This document shows positions 38,483-45,209 of a stretch of 64,000 nt of DNA, piece after piece. Numbering within the stretch: the first letter of the stretch is position 1; every line of letters starts with the position of its first letter. Where the stretch lies: assembly GCF_902706285.1 (NCBI RefSeq), contig NZ_CACSKD010000001.1:310001-374000 (forward strand), in the 5' to 3' direction. Both the position numbers and the translations under genes were made by a program. Below the pieces are notes generated by a model, which worked only from the letters and a program-made list of their open reading frames with translations, was not told the DNA's origin and did no database searches. The stretch comes from Rhizobium sp. 18055 (GTDB lineage Bacteria; Pseudomonadota; Alphaproteobacteria; Rhizobiales; Rhizobiaceae).

Positions 38483-38525
38483 GAAGCTGAGCCCGACGTT
38501 TGTCTGCGTATCGCGAGGGGCAGAA

Positions 38526-39848
38526 ATGAAGCGGATAAGATGGCTGATGCATAATATCAGGCATGCGGTGCTTGCGCTGATCGGAGGAGCCATGCTCGCT
38601 GTCGCATCGACAGGCGACGTGGCGCAGGCCGCAGATGGGTCGCACAATGAGCTTGCCTGCAAGCTTTGCGACGGCTTGGCGGCCAAGATGAGCGGCGAAG
38701 TTGAGCAGCCTTTCGTGTTCCGAAGCTTCGAGCCGTCAAACGGCGGCTCGGCGCTTCACCCGGCGCTGGAAAATACCGGATTCACCTATGACAACGCACT
38801 GGCGATGATGGCGCTTTACGGCTGCCAGCGAAAAGCCGAGGCCAAACGCGTTGCCGATGCGTTGGTCGTGGCACTTGAGACAGACCGGCATTATCACGAT
38901 GGACGCCTGCGCAATGCCTATCGGTCGGGACCAGTGATCCCCGGCAAGGAAGGCATGCTGCTACCCGGATATTGGAACACCGCCAGCAACTCCTGGATCG
39001 AGGACGGCTACCAGGTCGGAACCGCGACCGGCAGCACGGCATGGGGCGCCCTGGCACTGCTGATGGCATATGAGGAGACAGATCAGCAGGCCTATCTTGA
39101 TGCTGCGCAAAAGATCATGGACTGGATCCATCGCAGCACCACGGATCCGAAGAATGTCGGCTACTTCGGCGGCTTCTTCGGCCACGAACCGACACCCGAC
39201 CGGATGACGTGGAAATCGACGGAGCACAATCTCGATGTCTATGCTGCAGACAGCTGGCTCGCGCGCGTCGATGCGGGCGGTGACTGGAGCCATGATGGAG
39301 AAAGCGCGCTGGATTTTCTCAAAGTCATGTGGAACGACGGCGAAGGTCGATTTTATATCGGCAGCGCCGAGAACAGCAATGCGCCGAACGTCGCCATGTC
39401 GGGGCTGGACGCCCAGCTTTGGCCGCTGATCGCCGTTCCTGATTTCAAATCCAAGGCCGACCGGGTCATGGAATGGACCGATCTCAACCACGGCGTCGAG
39501 GGTGGCTACGATTTCAACAGCGACCGCGACGGCGTGTGGCTGGAAGGTACCGCGCAGGCGGCGCTGGTGCTGCGACTGACCGGCCATCCCGACAAGGCCG
39601 AGCCGTTGTTCACGACCATCGCGGCGCAGATGGCGCCTGGGGGTCTTGTCTACGCCACGGAAAACGAACAGCTGACCACTGGCCTTCAAGTGGGGCCGAA
39701 CTCGGCTCCCGGCGATTTCAAATACTACCGTCTGCCGCATATCGGCGCGACCGGCTGGGCTGTCCTGGCCGCTCTCGACCTCAACCCATTTGTCGGCCGC
39801 GCAGGCCAGACGCCGAGCAGCAAGGATAGTCCATGTCCCCCGAAGTAG
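38526..39848 (+). CDS. Secreted (alpha/alpha)6 glycosidase-like protein in the beta-glucan operon
   Basis: 440-residue precursor. ATG 38526 gives a signal peptide with a basic start and a hydrophobic core (HAVLALIGGAMLAVAS), cleaved near VAQAADG. The mature protein resembles six-hairpin glycosidases: repeated helical pairs, FTYDNALAMMALYGC, GTATGSTAWGALALLMAYEE, a possible acid region WIEDGYQVG, DVYAADSWLARV, and GVEGGYDFNSDRDGVWLEGTAQAAL. Cysteines near residues 40-43 and 98 could pair. The exact family is uncertain. The stop overlaps the start of the synthase gene by 16 bases, so it is co-translated with it. By analogy to BcsZ it may trim, edit or release the glucan; this is inference. Confidence 0.72.
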   Translation: MKRIRWLMHNIRHAVLALIGGAMLAVASTGDVAQAADGSHNELACKLCDGLAAKMSGEVEQPFVFRSFEPSNGGSALHPALENTGFTYDNALAMMALYGCQRKAEAKRVADALVVALETDRHYHDGRLRNAYRSGPVIPGKEGMLLPGYWNTASNSWIEDGYQVGTATGSTAWGALALLMAYEETDQQAYLDAAQKIMDWIHRSTTDPKNVGYFGGFFGHEPTPDRMTWKSTEHNLDVYAADSWLARVDAGGDWSHDGESALDFLKVMWNDGEGRFYIGSAENSNAPNVAMSGLDAQLWPLIAVPDFKSKADRVMEWTDLNHGVEGGYDFNSDRDGVWLEGTAQAALVLRLTGHPDKAEPLFTTIAAQMAPGGLVYATENEQLTTGLQVGPNSAPGDFKYYRLPHIGATGWAVLAALDLNPFVGRAGQTPSSKDSPCPPK

Positions 39849-42010
39849 TCACACTGTCGGACAGTATTCTGTTCTCGATGCTGGCAATCGTGCTGATCCT
39901 CGGATGCGCATGGCTGCTTGATAGCAACCGCGGCAAGGACCGGGCCATCTTCGGCACGATCCTGATCGTCATGCTGTTGAATTATCTCTATTTCCGCGTC
40001 ACCAAGACCTTGCCGGATTTCGAATGGAGCGCCTACGCCATCTGGCCGCGGATCTACCTCTCCTTCGAAGTCGTGGTGATCTTCTATACGGTCCTGTCGA
40101 TCATCTTCTTCTTCCGGCGCACCAACCACAGCGGCGCCGCGGATGAAAGCGAAGCGCTGATCGATCGGACACCACGGCACCCCGCGGTCGATGTGTTCAT
40201 CTGCACCTACAATGAAGAACTGTCGATTCTCGAGCGGACAATTCTTGCCGCCAAGGCAATCGACTACAGCAACTTCACGGTCTGGGTGCTGGACGACGGA
40301 CGCCGCGACTGGCTGGAAGACTATTGCCTTGAGATCGGTGTGAAATATCTGCGGCGCGGCGACAATATCGGCGCCAAAGGCGGCAATATCAACAACGCGA
40401 TCAGACAGTCGGCCGAAGAGACGAACGCGCCCTTCATTCTTATTCTCGACGCCGACTTTGCGCCCCAGCGCGGTATTTTGAAGCGCACTGTCGGCCAGTT
40501 CGTCGATACCGAGATCGGCCTGATCCAGACACCGCAGTTCTACTACAATGCGGACCCGGTTCAGCATAACCTGCTGGCTTCAAAGGCCTGGGTCGACGAT
40601 CAGCGCATCTTCTTCGACGTCATGCAGCCATCGAAGGATGGATGGGGCGCCGCCTTCTGCGTCGGAACCTCCTGCATCGTTCGCCGCGATGCCCTGGCCC
40701 TGATCGGCGGCATGCCGCAGGAGACCGTGACCGAAGACATTCACCTGACCTACCGGCTGATGCAGAAGGGCCTGAAGACCCGCTGGCTGAACGAGCGCCT
40801 CAGCGTCGGCCTGTCGGCAGAGAGCCTGTCCGGCTATATCACCCAGCGTTGCCGCTGGTGCCTCGGCACCATACAGGTCGCGCTTCTGAAGGACGGACCG
40901 TTCTTCGGCCGTGGCTACAGCATGATGCAGCGCCTGCACTATTTCCACGGCCTGCTTTTCTGGTTTTGCCGGCCGTTCATTCTGCTGTTGATGGCAGCCC
41001 CGCTGCTGTACTACTTCCTCGGCCTGCCGGCGATCCGGATGGAGCCTGAGGCATTCTTCCTTTATGCGCTGCCGATGGTGGCTGGCATGTGGGCGTTCCA
41101 CTCGTGGGTCTCCGGGCGCCGCAGCCTGCCTTTGTTCACGGAGGTCTCGCAGATGGTCTCGGCGATCCCGATCACCATTGCGCTCGTCCATGCGCTGTTC
41201 CATCCCTTCGGGCGCCCCTTCAAGGTAACGGCCAAGGGTGAGGATCGCGGGCGCGTCGAAATCCTCTATCCGATCGCCGCCACGTTCTTCTGCATCATTG
41301 TTCTGACATTCATCGGCATGCTGAACGGTCCGCTGATGGGAACCTACAACGATCTCGACGGCTTCAGCGTCGCCTGGGGCATGGTCGTGATGGTATATGC
41401 CTTCGTCTCCATGCTTGTCTGCATCGAGCTTCCGCGCGCACCACTGGACAAGCTGGAGCTGACGCTGGCACGCGAGGGGCATGTTGCGGGCGGCGGCAGG
41501 TCCTTGCCATGCATGATCGATACGATCTCGGTGAACACCGCTGCGATCACGATGAAGGAGGAAATGGAACTCGGCAAGATGCGCCTCGGCGACGTCCTGA
41601 TCTTCTCTCCATTCCCCGACTTCGATGTTGCCGGACAGGTGAAAAGTCTCGACAAGAGCAAGTCCGGCATATCGATGTCCATCGTCGCCGTCCGCGACCG
41701 CCGGAATGACTGGGATATCAAGAGAGATCCGGAAGAGATCAGGAAGAAGATGGTCCAGCGGCTGTTCAGCGAAATGCCGGAGGTCATGCCTGCACGCGCT
41801 TATCCGCTTGCAGCAATTCGGGGTTTGACCCAGCGCATGTTCGCGCGCCCATCGACATTTGTCGGGACGGCGGAGCCCTACACCATCGCGGCAAATCTGA
41901 ACGTCAAGCAGGCATCCCGCAATGTCCAAAAACGGCGTTTCTTCACCCCAAAAGTTCCGCTGCTGCAGATCGGTGGACAAGGCATCGCGCCACCCATGGC
42001 GGGCGAATAA
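39833..42010 (+). CDS. Processive GT2 beta-glucan synthase (BgsA/CrdS-like, cellulose-synthase superfamily)
   Basis: 725-residue membrane glycosyltransferase. It has N-terminal helices (about 10-35, 42-56, 75-95) and GT2 motifs FICTYNEE, VLDDGRRDW, the DAD motif (LILDADFAP), TED (ETVTEDIHL) and QRCRW, followed by further helices. The C-terminal about 170 residues contain a small beta-rich domain (LGDVLIFSPFPDFDVAGQV) without the PilZ RxxxR motif. This fits the S. meliloti mixed-linkage beta-glucan synthase BgsA, which responds to c-di-GMP without a canonical PilZ domain, or curdlan synthase CrdS. The linkage made cannot be told from motifs alone. Distinct from bcsA at 6144. Confidence 0.83.
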   Translation: MSPEVVTLSDSILFSMLAIVLILGCAWLLDSNRGKDRAIFGTILIVMLLNYLYFRVTKTLPDFEWSAYAIWPRIYLSFEVVVIFYTVLSIIFFFRRTNHSGAADESEALIDRTPRHPAVDVFICTYNEELSILERTILAAKAIDYSNFTVWVLDDGRRDWLEDYCLEIGVKYLRRGDNIGAKGGNINNAIRQSAEETNAPFILILDADFAPQRGILKRTVGQFVDTEIGLIQTPQFYYNADPVQHNLLASKAWVDDQRIFFDVMQPSKDGWGAAFCVGTSCIVRRDALALIGGMPQETVTEDIHLTYRLMQKGLKTRWLNERLSVGLSAESLSGYITQRCRWCLGTIQVALLKDGPFFGRGYSMMQRLHYFHGLLFWFCRPFILLLMAAPLLYYFLGLPAIRMEPEAFFLYALPMVAGMWAFHSWVSGRRSLPLFTEVSQMVSAIPITIALVHALFHPFGRPFKVTAKGEDRGRVEILYPIAATFFCIIVLTFIGMLNGPLMGTYNDLDGFSVAWGMVVMVYAFVSMLVCIELPRAPLDKLELTLAREGHVAGGGRSLPCMIDTISVNTAAITMKEEMELGKMRLGDVLIFSPFPDFDVAGQVKSLDKSKSGISMSIVAVRDRRNDWDIKRDPEEIRKKMVQRLFSEMPEVMPARAYPLAAIRGLTQRMFARPSTFVGTAEPYTIAANLNVKQASRNVQKRRFFTPKVPLLQIGGQGIAPPMAGE

Positions 42011-42019
42011 GCCCGCCAT
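41996..42019 (+). terminator. Hairpin enclosing the synthase stop codon
   Basis: ATGGCGGGC (41996-42004) pairs perfectly with GCCCGCCAT (42011-42019). The 6-base loop GAATAA holds the TAA stop codon itself, and TTTCA follows. It is the only terminator-like element after the three-gene glucan operon. Confidence 0.55.
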
Positions 42020-42108
42020 TTCACGCCGCGGCATCGGTGCGGTGAATGCGCCGGCGTTGACGGCCGCCGACATCGAACGGGCCTTCGATTGGCGTCAGAT
42101 CTCAGATA

Positions 42109-43131
42109 TCAGCGCCAGCCAAGCGCCGGCGCGACGTGCGTCAGGATCGCCTCGATCACATGGGCATTGTAGTCGACGCCGAGTTGGTTCGGGACGGTCA
42201 GCAACAGCGTGTCGGCTTCCGCGATCGCCTCATCCCTGGCAAGCTGCTCGATCAACGCATCAGGCTCGGCGGCATAGCTGCGACCGAAGATCGCCCTCGT
42301 CTTCTCGTCGATGAACCCGATCTTGTCGTCACCCTGGCCGTTGCCGCCGAAATAGGCGCGGTCACGATCATCCACCAGCGCAAAGATGCTGCGGCTGACG
42401 GAGACGCGCGGCGTGCGCTTGTGTCCGGCTGCAGCCCATGCCTCCCGGTAGACGCGGATCTGATCGGCCTGCTGGACGTGGAAGGGAAGTCCGCTCTCGT
42501 CATCCTTGAGCGTCGAGCTCTGCAGGTTCATGCCGCGCTCTGCCGCCCAGACCGCGGTGGCATTCGAGCCGGAGCCCCACCAGATGCGTTCGCGCAACCC
42601 GTCGGAATGCGGCTCGAGACGCAGAAGGCCGGGCGGGTTGGGGAACATCGGCCGCGGATTGGGCTGGCCAAAACCTTCGCCGCGCAGCACATCCAGCAGA
42701 ACTTCGGCATGCCGCCGTCCCATATCGGCGTCCGAACCGCCCTCCTCCGGCTGATAGCCGAAGTAGCGCCATCCCTCGATCACCTGCTCGGGAGAGCCGC
42801 GGCTGATACCGAGCTGCAAACGGCCACCGGCGATGAGGTCGGCGGCACCCGCGTCCTCAGCCATGTAAAGCGGGTTCTCGTAGCGCATGTCGATGACGCC
42901 AGTGCCGATCTCGATCCGGCTGGTCTTGGCACCGACCGCGGCCAGAAGCGGAAACGGCGAGGCGAGTTGCCGGGCGAAATGGTGCGCGCGGAAATAGGCG
43001 CCGTCGGCGCCAAGCTCCTCGGCCGCCACGGCCAGATCGATCGACTGAAGAAGCGCGTCACCTGCCGAGCGGGTCTGCGATTGCGACGAGGGCGTCCAAT
43101 GCCCGAATGAAAGGAAACCGATTTTCTTCAT
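42109..43131 (-). CDS. LLM-class flavin-dependent monooxygenase (luciferase-like)
   Basis: 340 residues from ATG 43131 (MKKIGFLSFGHW). TIM-barrel luciferase-like features are AVAAEELGADGAYFRAHHFARQLASPFPLLAAVGAKTSRIEIGTGV split over the early strands, then DLIAGGRLQLGISRGSPEQVIEGW and the segment GSGSNATAVWAAERGMNL. It should bind FMN or F420 and oxidise or reduce a small substrate, which is unknown. It lies directly downstream of the cuckoo sRNA array on the same strand but has about 135 bp of separation from the array's terminator. Confidence 0.87.
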   Translation of the reverse strand: MKKIGFLSFGHWTPSSQSQTRSAGDALLQSIDLAVAAEELGADGAYFRAHHFARQLASPFPLLAAVGAKTSRIEIGTGVIDMRYENPLYMAEDAGAADLIAGGRLQLGISRGSPEQVIEGWRYFGYQPEEGGSDADMGRRHAEVLLDVLRGEGFGQPNPRPMFPNPPGLLRLEPHSDGLRERIWWGSGSNATAVWAAERGMNLQSSTLKDDESGLPFHVQQADQIRVYREAWAAAGHKRTPRVSVSRSIFALVDDRDRAYFGGNGQGDDKIGFIDEKTRAIFGRSYAAEPDALIEQLARDEAIAEADTLLLTVPNQLGVDYNAHVIEAILTHVAPALGWR

Positions 43132-43261
43132 GGATCTGCACCGTGGGAGCGTAAGGAACGTGATTGGGGTTTCATCGCACAGTTCGCCATCGCGATACAG
43201 CACGTGCGACCGGAGAAGCAACTCCAACACGAGCGGCAAGGGCGAATTTCAAACCTCCAGA

Positions 43262-43301
43262 ATCGAAAAAGCCTGCCGCGGGAGGAGGTGCGGCAGGCTT
43301 T
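43262..43301 (-). terminator. Rho-independent terminator formed by the last cuckoo hairpin
   Basis: The fourth hairpin has a perfect 12-bp stem and is followed on the (-) strand by TTTTTCG. It therefore doubles as the intrinsic terminator of the array. Confidence 0.75.
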
Positions 43302-43422
43302 CGAAAAGAACCGAACAGCAGCTGGGAGGAGGAGTGCTGCTATTCCCTCAGACGTCCCTGGGAGGAGGAGTGGGTCGTCTGAACCACGAAGCTTTGCGGG
43401 AGGAGGTGCATCGCTTCGATGA
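43268..43422 (-). ncRNA. Array of four 'cuckoo' (alpha-r14/CcsR-type) sRNA hairpins with CCUCCUCCC loops
   Basis: On the (-) strand four consecutive stem-loops each present CCTCCTCCC in the loop, complementary to a Shine-Dalgarno sequence. Their stems (given on +) are CGAAGC/GCTTCG (43387-43418), CAGACG/CGTCTG (43349-43381), AGCAGC/GCTGCT (43317-43341) and AAAGCCTGCCGC/GCGGCAGGCTTT (43268-43301). The stems differ while the loop core is invariant, showing selection on the loop. Rhizobial cuckoo or alpha-r14 RNAs and the Rhodobacter CcsR1-4 RNAs share this architecture and follow a DUF1127 gene, as here. The transcript would start near 43422. It could be processed into four sRNAs acting as anti-Shine-Dalgarno or protein-titrating regulators in stress. 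Confidence 0.85.
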
Positions 43423-43427
43423 AATTG

Positions 43428-43456
43428 ACTATACTGAAATTCTGGTCGATTTCGAG
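43428..43456 (-). promoter_or_regulatory. Promoter of the cuckoo RNA array (RpoH-like -35)
   Basis: On the (-) strand, CTCGAA (43456-43451) lies 17 bp upstream of TATAGT (43433-43428). The predicted start point is a few bases before the first hairpin. CTCGAA is one mismatch from the heat-shock sigma factor -35 CTTGAA, in keeping with RpoH control of the homologous Rhodobacter RNAs. Confidence 0.5.
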
Positions 43457-43530
43457 GCATTTTGTTGCAGTGCAGTTATGCGCAAAGCGCACAGCTGAAA
43501 ATCCGCCCCCAATGACTGCAATATGGAACG

Positions 43531-43564
43531 CAGAACGCCCGCTCTGAAAAGAGCGGGCGTTCTG
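43531..43564 (-). terminator. Strong hairpin after the DUF1127 gene
   Basis: Perfect 14-bp stem CAGAACGCCCGCTC / GAGCGGGCGTTCTG with loop TGAAAA, 25 bases downstream of the DUF1127 stop. No T-tract follows on the (-) strand, so read-through into the sRNA array, or RNA processing at this site, is plausible. Confidence 0.6.
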
Positions 43565-43588
43565 CAAAATGACGGAATGATCGTGAGA

Positions 43589-43735
43589 TCAGCGAGCGAT
43601 CGAAGCGCGGGCGACGGTGCGGATATCGCCACGGTCGATGCCGAGATCGCTGAGTTCGCGGTTGGTCATGCGACCAAGTTCGGTAACCGTCTGACGGTAC
43701 TTGCGCCAGTTGTTCAGGCTGCGTGCTACGTTCAT
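43589..43735 (-). CDS. DUF1127 small Arg-rich protein
   Basis: 48 residues from ATG 43735 (AAAGGGGATC site). It begins MNVARSLNNWRKYRQTVTEL and ends LSDLGIDRGDIRTVARASIAR. The pattern W-R-x-Y-R-x-T-x-x-E-L followed by L-x-D-L-G-I-x-R-x-D-I is diagnostic for DUF1127. In Rhodobacter sphaeroides the DUF1127 protein encoded upstream of the CcsR RNAs is an RNA-binding regulator of RNA turnover and processing. The same gene order here supports a similar role. Confidence 0.93.
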   Translation of the reverse strand: MNVARSLNNWRKYRQTVTELGRMTNRELSDLGIDRGDIRTVARASIAR

Positions 43736-43799
43736 GATGATCCCCTTTCCTGAGGTTCGTTGACGTCAGCAACCTTGATTGGCCCCGGCGTCCTCTGAT

Positions 43800-43816
43800 G
43801 TCGCTAATATAGCGAC
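43800..43816 (-). promoter_or_regulatory. Perfect 17-bp palindrome over a -10 element upstream of the DUF1127 gene
   Basis: GTCGCTA-ATA-TAGCGAC is a perfect 7+3+7 dyad. On the (-) strand its centre contains TATATT, a plausible -10 about 70 bp upstream of the DUF1127 start. A dimeric repressor could bind here; the factor is unknown. Confidence 0.45.
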
Positions 43817-43903
43817 CTCCCCTGCCCGATAACAGCGACAATGCTTCACGCCACCCATGCGCGAAATGCAACGGTTGGCAGCTTATGCGCAAATGCTGAA
43901 AAC

Positions 43904-44878
43904 TCAGGCTCTGAAGCGATCGAACGCCGTCAGACGCTTCATCGGCGGGTCGGCATCCGGCCAGCGGTAGATCTCTGCCCTGAGATAGCCGAGTTCATCA
44001 TCGACAGCCGCGTCGTCCACTTCGATCCACCAGGATTTCGGACGACCATCACTGCCATCCGACCAGCGATAGCCGCGGGATTTGAGGTGGTCCTTCATAT
44101 CGAAAGGGCTGTTTTCGGCATAAACGCGAACGCGTGCGCGCTGGCTGGCATCATAGAGTTCAGCAAACGCAGTCCGTGAACCGGCATCCGGCTGTTGCCC
44201 AAGCACCTGCAGAAGCGCGAAACAATCATCGACGGCACGGTGGCCTTCGTGAAAGTAACCGGCCTGACCGACGAGGTAACCAAGCTTCGTACCTTCGAAA
44301 CCGCGCGCCGACCAATCGACTTCGGCATTCGAGCAAGCCCATGCCTTGCCTGCAAAAATCGGCGAAAAGGCTTCGCAGAATGGCCGGTCGAAACCGGCAT
44401 TGTGAGCGATGATCAGATCGGCGGGGTCTATCAGCGCTTTCAGCGCCGCGATATCGATCGATCGGCCGGCGACCATGTCGTCGGTGATGCCGGTGAGTTT
44501 GGTGATATCGGATGGAATTGCGACTGTCGGCTGCTGCAATCCGCTGTAAATGCTGGTCACATCGCCGATATTGCCACCTTCGTCGAAGGTGAAGGCGATG
44601 GCGCCGATTTCGATGATCTCGTCCTTGCGGTGGTTGAGGCCGGTGGTTTCGGTATCGAGAATGACACCGCGGAGCGGGAAACCAGGGCGGACCGTTGTGG
44701 CGACAGCGCGCGGCTCAAGCTTCTTGAGTATCCGGTAGCGCCCTGTTTCCAGCAGGCAATCGACCATACCCTGCTCATTGATCTCGACAGGCGCCGGGCG
44801 CTTCAATGGCGCCTTGCGAGCCGATTGGGCCGAAGCTTGATTTGCCCCGCCTGTGAACATGTCGAACTGCTCTGCCAT
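43904..44878 (-). CDS. DnaQ-like 3'-5' exonuclease with N-terminal clamp-binding-like motif
   Basis: 324 residues from ATG 44878 (GTG 44884 would add two). The DEDDh exonuclease domain has Exo I ILDTETTGL (Asp75, Glu77), Exo II IIAHNAGFDRPF and Exo III HRAVDD with the catalytic His. The C-terminal about 80 residues are a separate small domain with FDMKDHLKSRGYRWSDG and KSWWIEV. The N-terminus reads MAEQFDMF. Residues 4-8, QFDMF, resemble the pentapeptide clamp-binding motif and the QADMF site of DnaE. It is not the Pol III epsilon subunit by length and architecture; a DNA repair or proofreading exonuclease is likely. Confidence 0.88.
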   Translation of the reverse strand: MAEQFDMFTGGANQASAQSARKAPLKRPAPVEINEQGMVDCLLETGRYRILKKLEPRAVATTVRPGFPLRGVILDTETTGLNHRKDEIIEIGAIAFTFDEGGNIGDVTSIYSGLQQPTVAIPSDITKLTGITDDMVAGRSIDIAALKALIDPADLIIAHNAGFDRPFCEAFSPIFAGKAWACSNAEVDWSARGFEGTKLGYLVGQAGYFHEGHRAVDDCFALLQVLGQQPDAGSRTAFAELYDASQRARVRVYAENSPFDMKDHLKSRGYRWSDGSDGRPKSWWIEVDDAAVDDELGYLRAEIYRWPDADPPMKRLTAFDRFRA

Positions 44879-45209
44879 TTCCACTGATCTCTGTCGTCGT
44901 CTATGCCTGATGTATGTCGTCGCTGCGCTCGAAGGATGAGCACCATAGGTCGGTCAATCGCGCCATCGTCACGTGCGAATCGTCCGGATATACCCGTAAA
45001 AAACAATGGAAGAATTGAGACCGGCGGCAAGAGCAATCGCACATTGACGACGATATGGTTCCGCCTGGACCATATCAATTGTGGACAAGCACCCGCCCAG
45101 GATTGAGTCGCCGGTTACGAGAGTAGACGGCAGGGCACAGTTCAATCTGCGGCCAGTCCACGTCGTCGCGACAACATCAACAACACCAGCGATATAGGGT
45201 TCGCCCAGC
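44879..45209. other. Gap between pqqE and the exonuclease gene
   Basis: About 330 bases. Several short open frames exist on both strands, but none has a good ribosome-binding site together with protein-like composition. It should contain the end of the pqq transcript and the promoter of the exonuclease gene. I see no clear terminator hairpin. Confidence 0.4.

Noticed and set aside
43260..43425. Four regularly repeated units as a possible CRISPR or coding repeat
   Set aside because: The shared core is only 9 bases inside hairpins with unrelated stems and no spacers of constant length, and no cas genes are nearby. The + strand frames over it (43130-43498) lack start signals.
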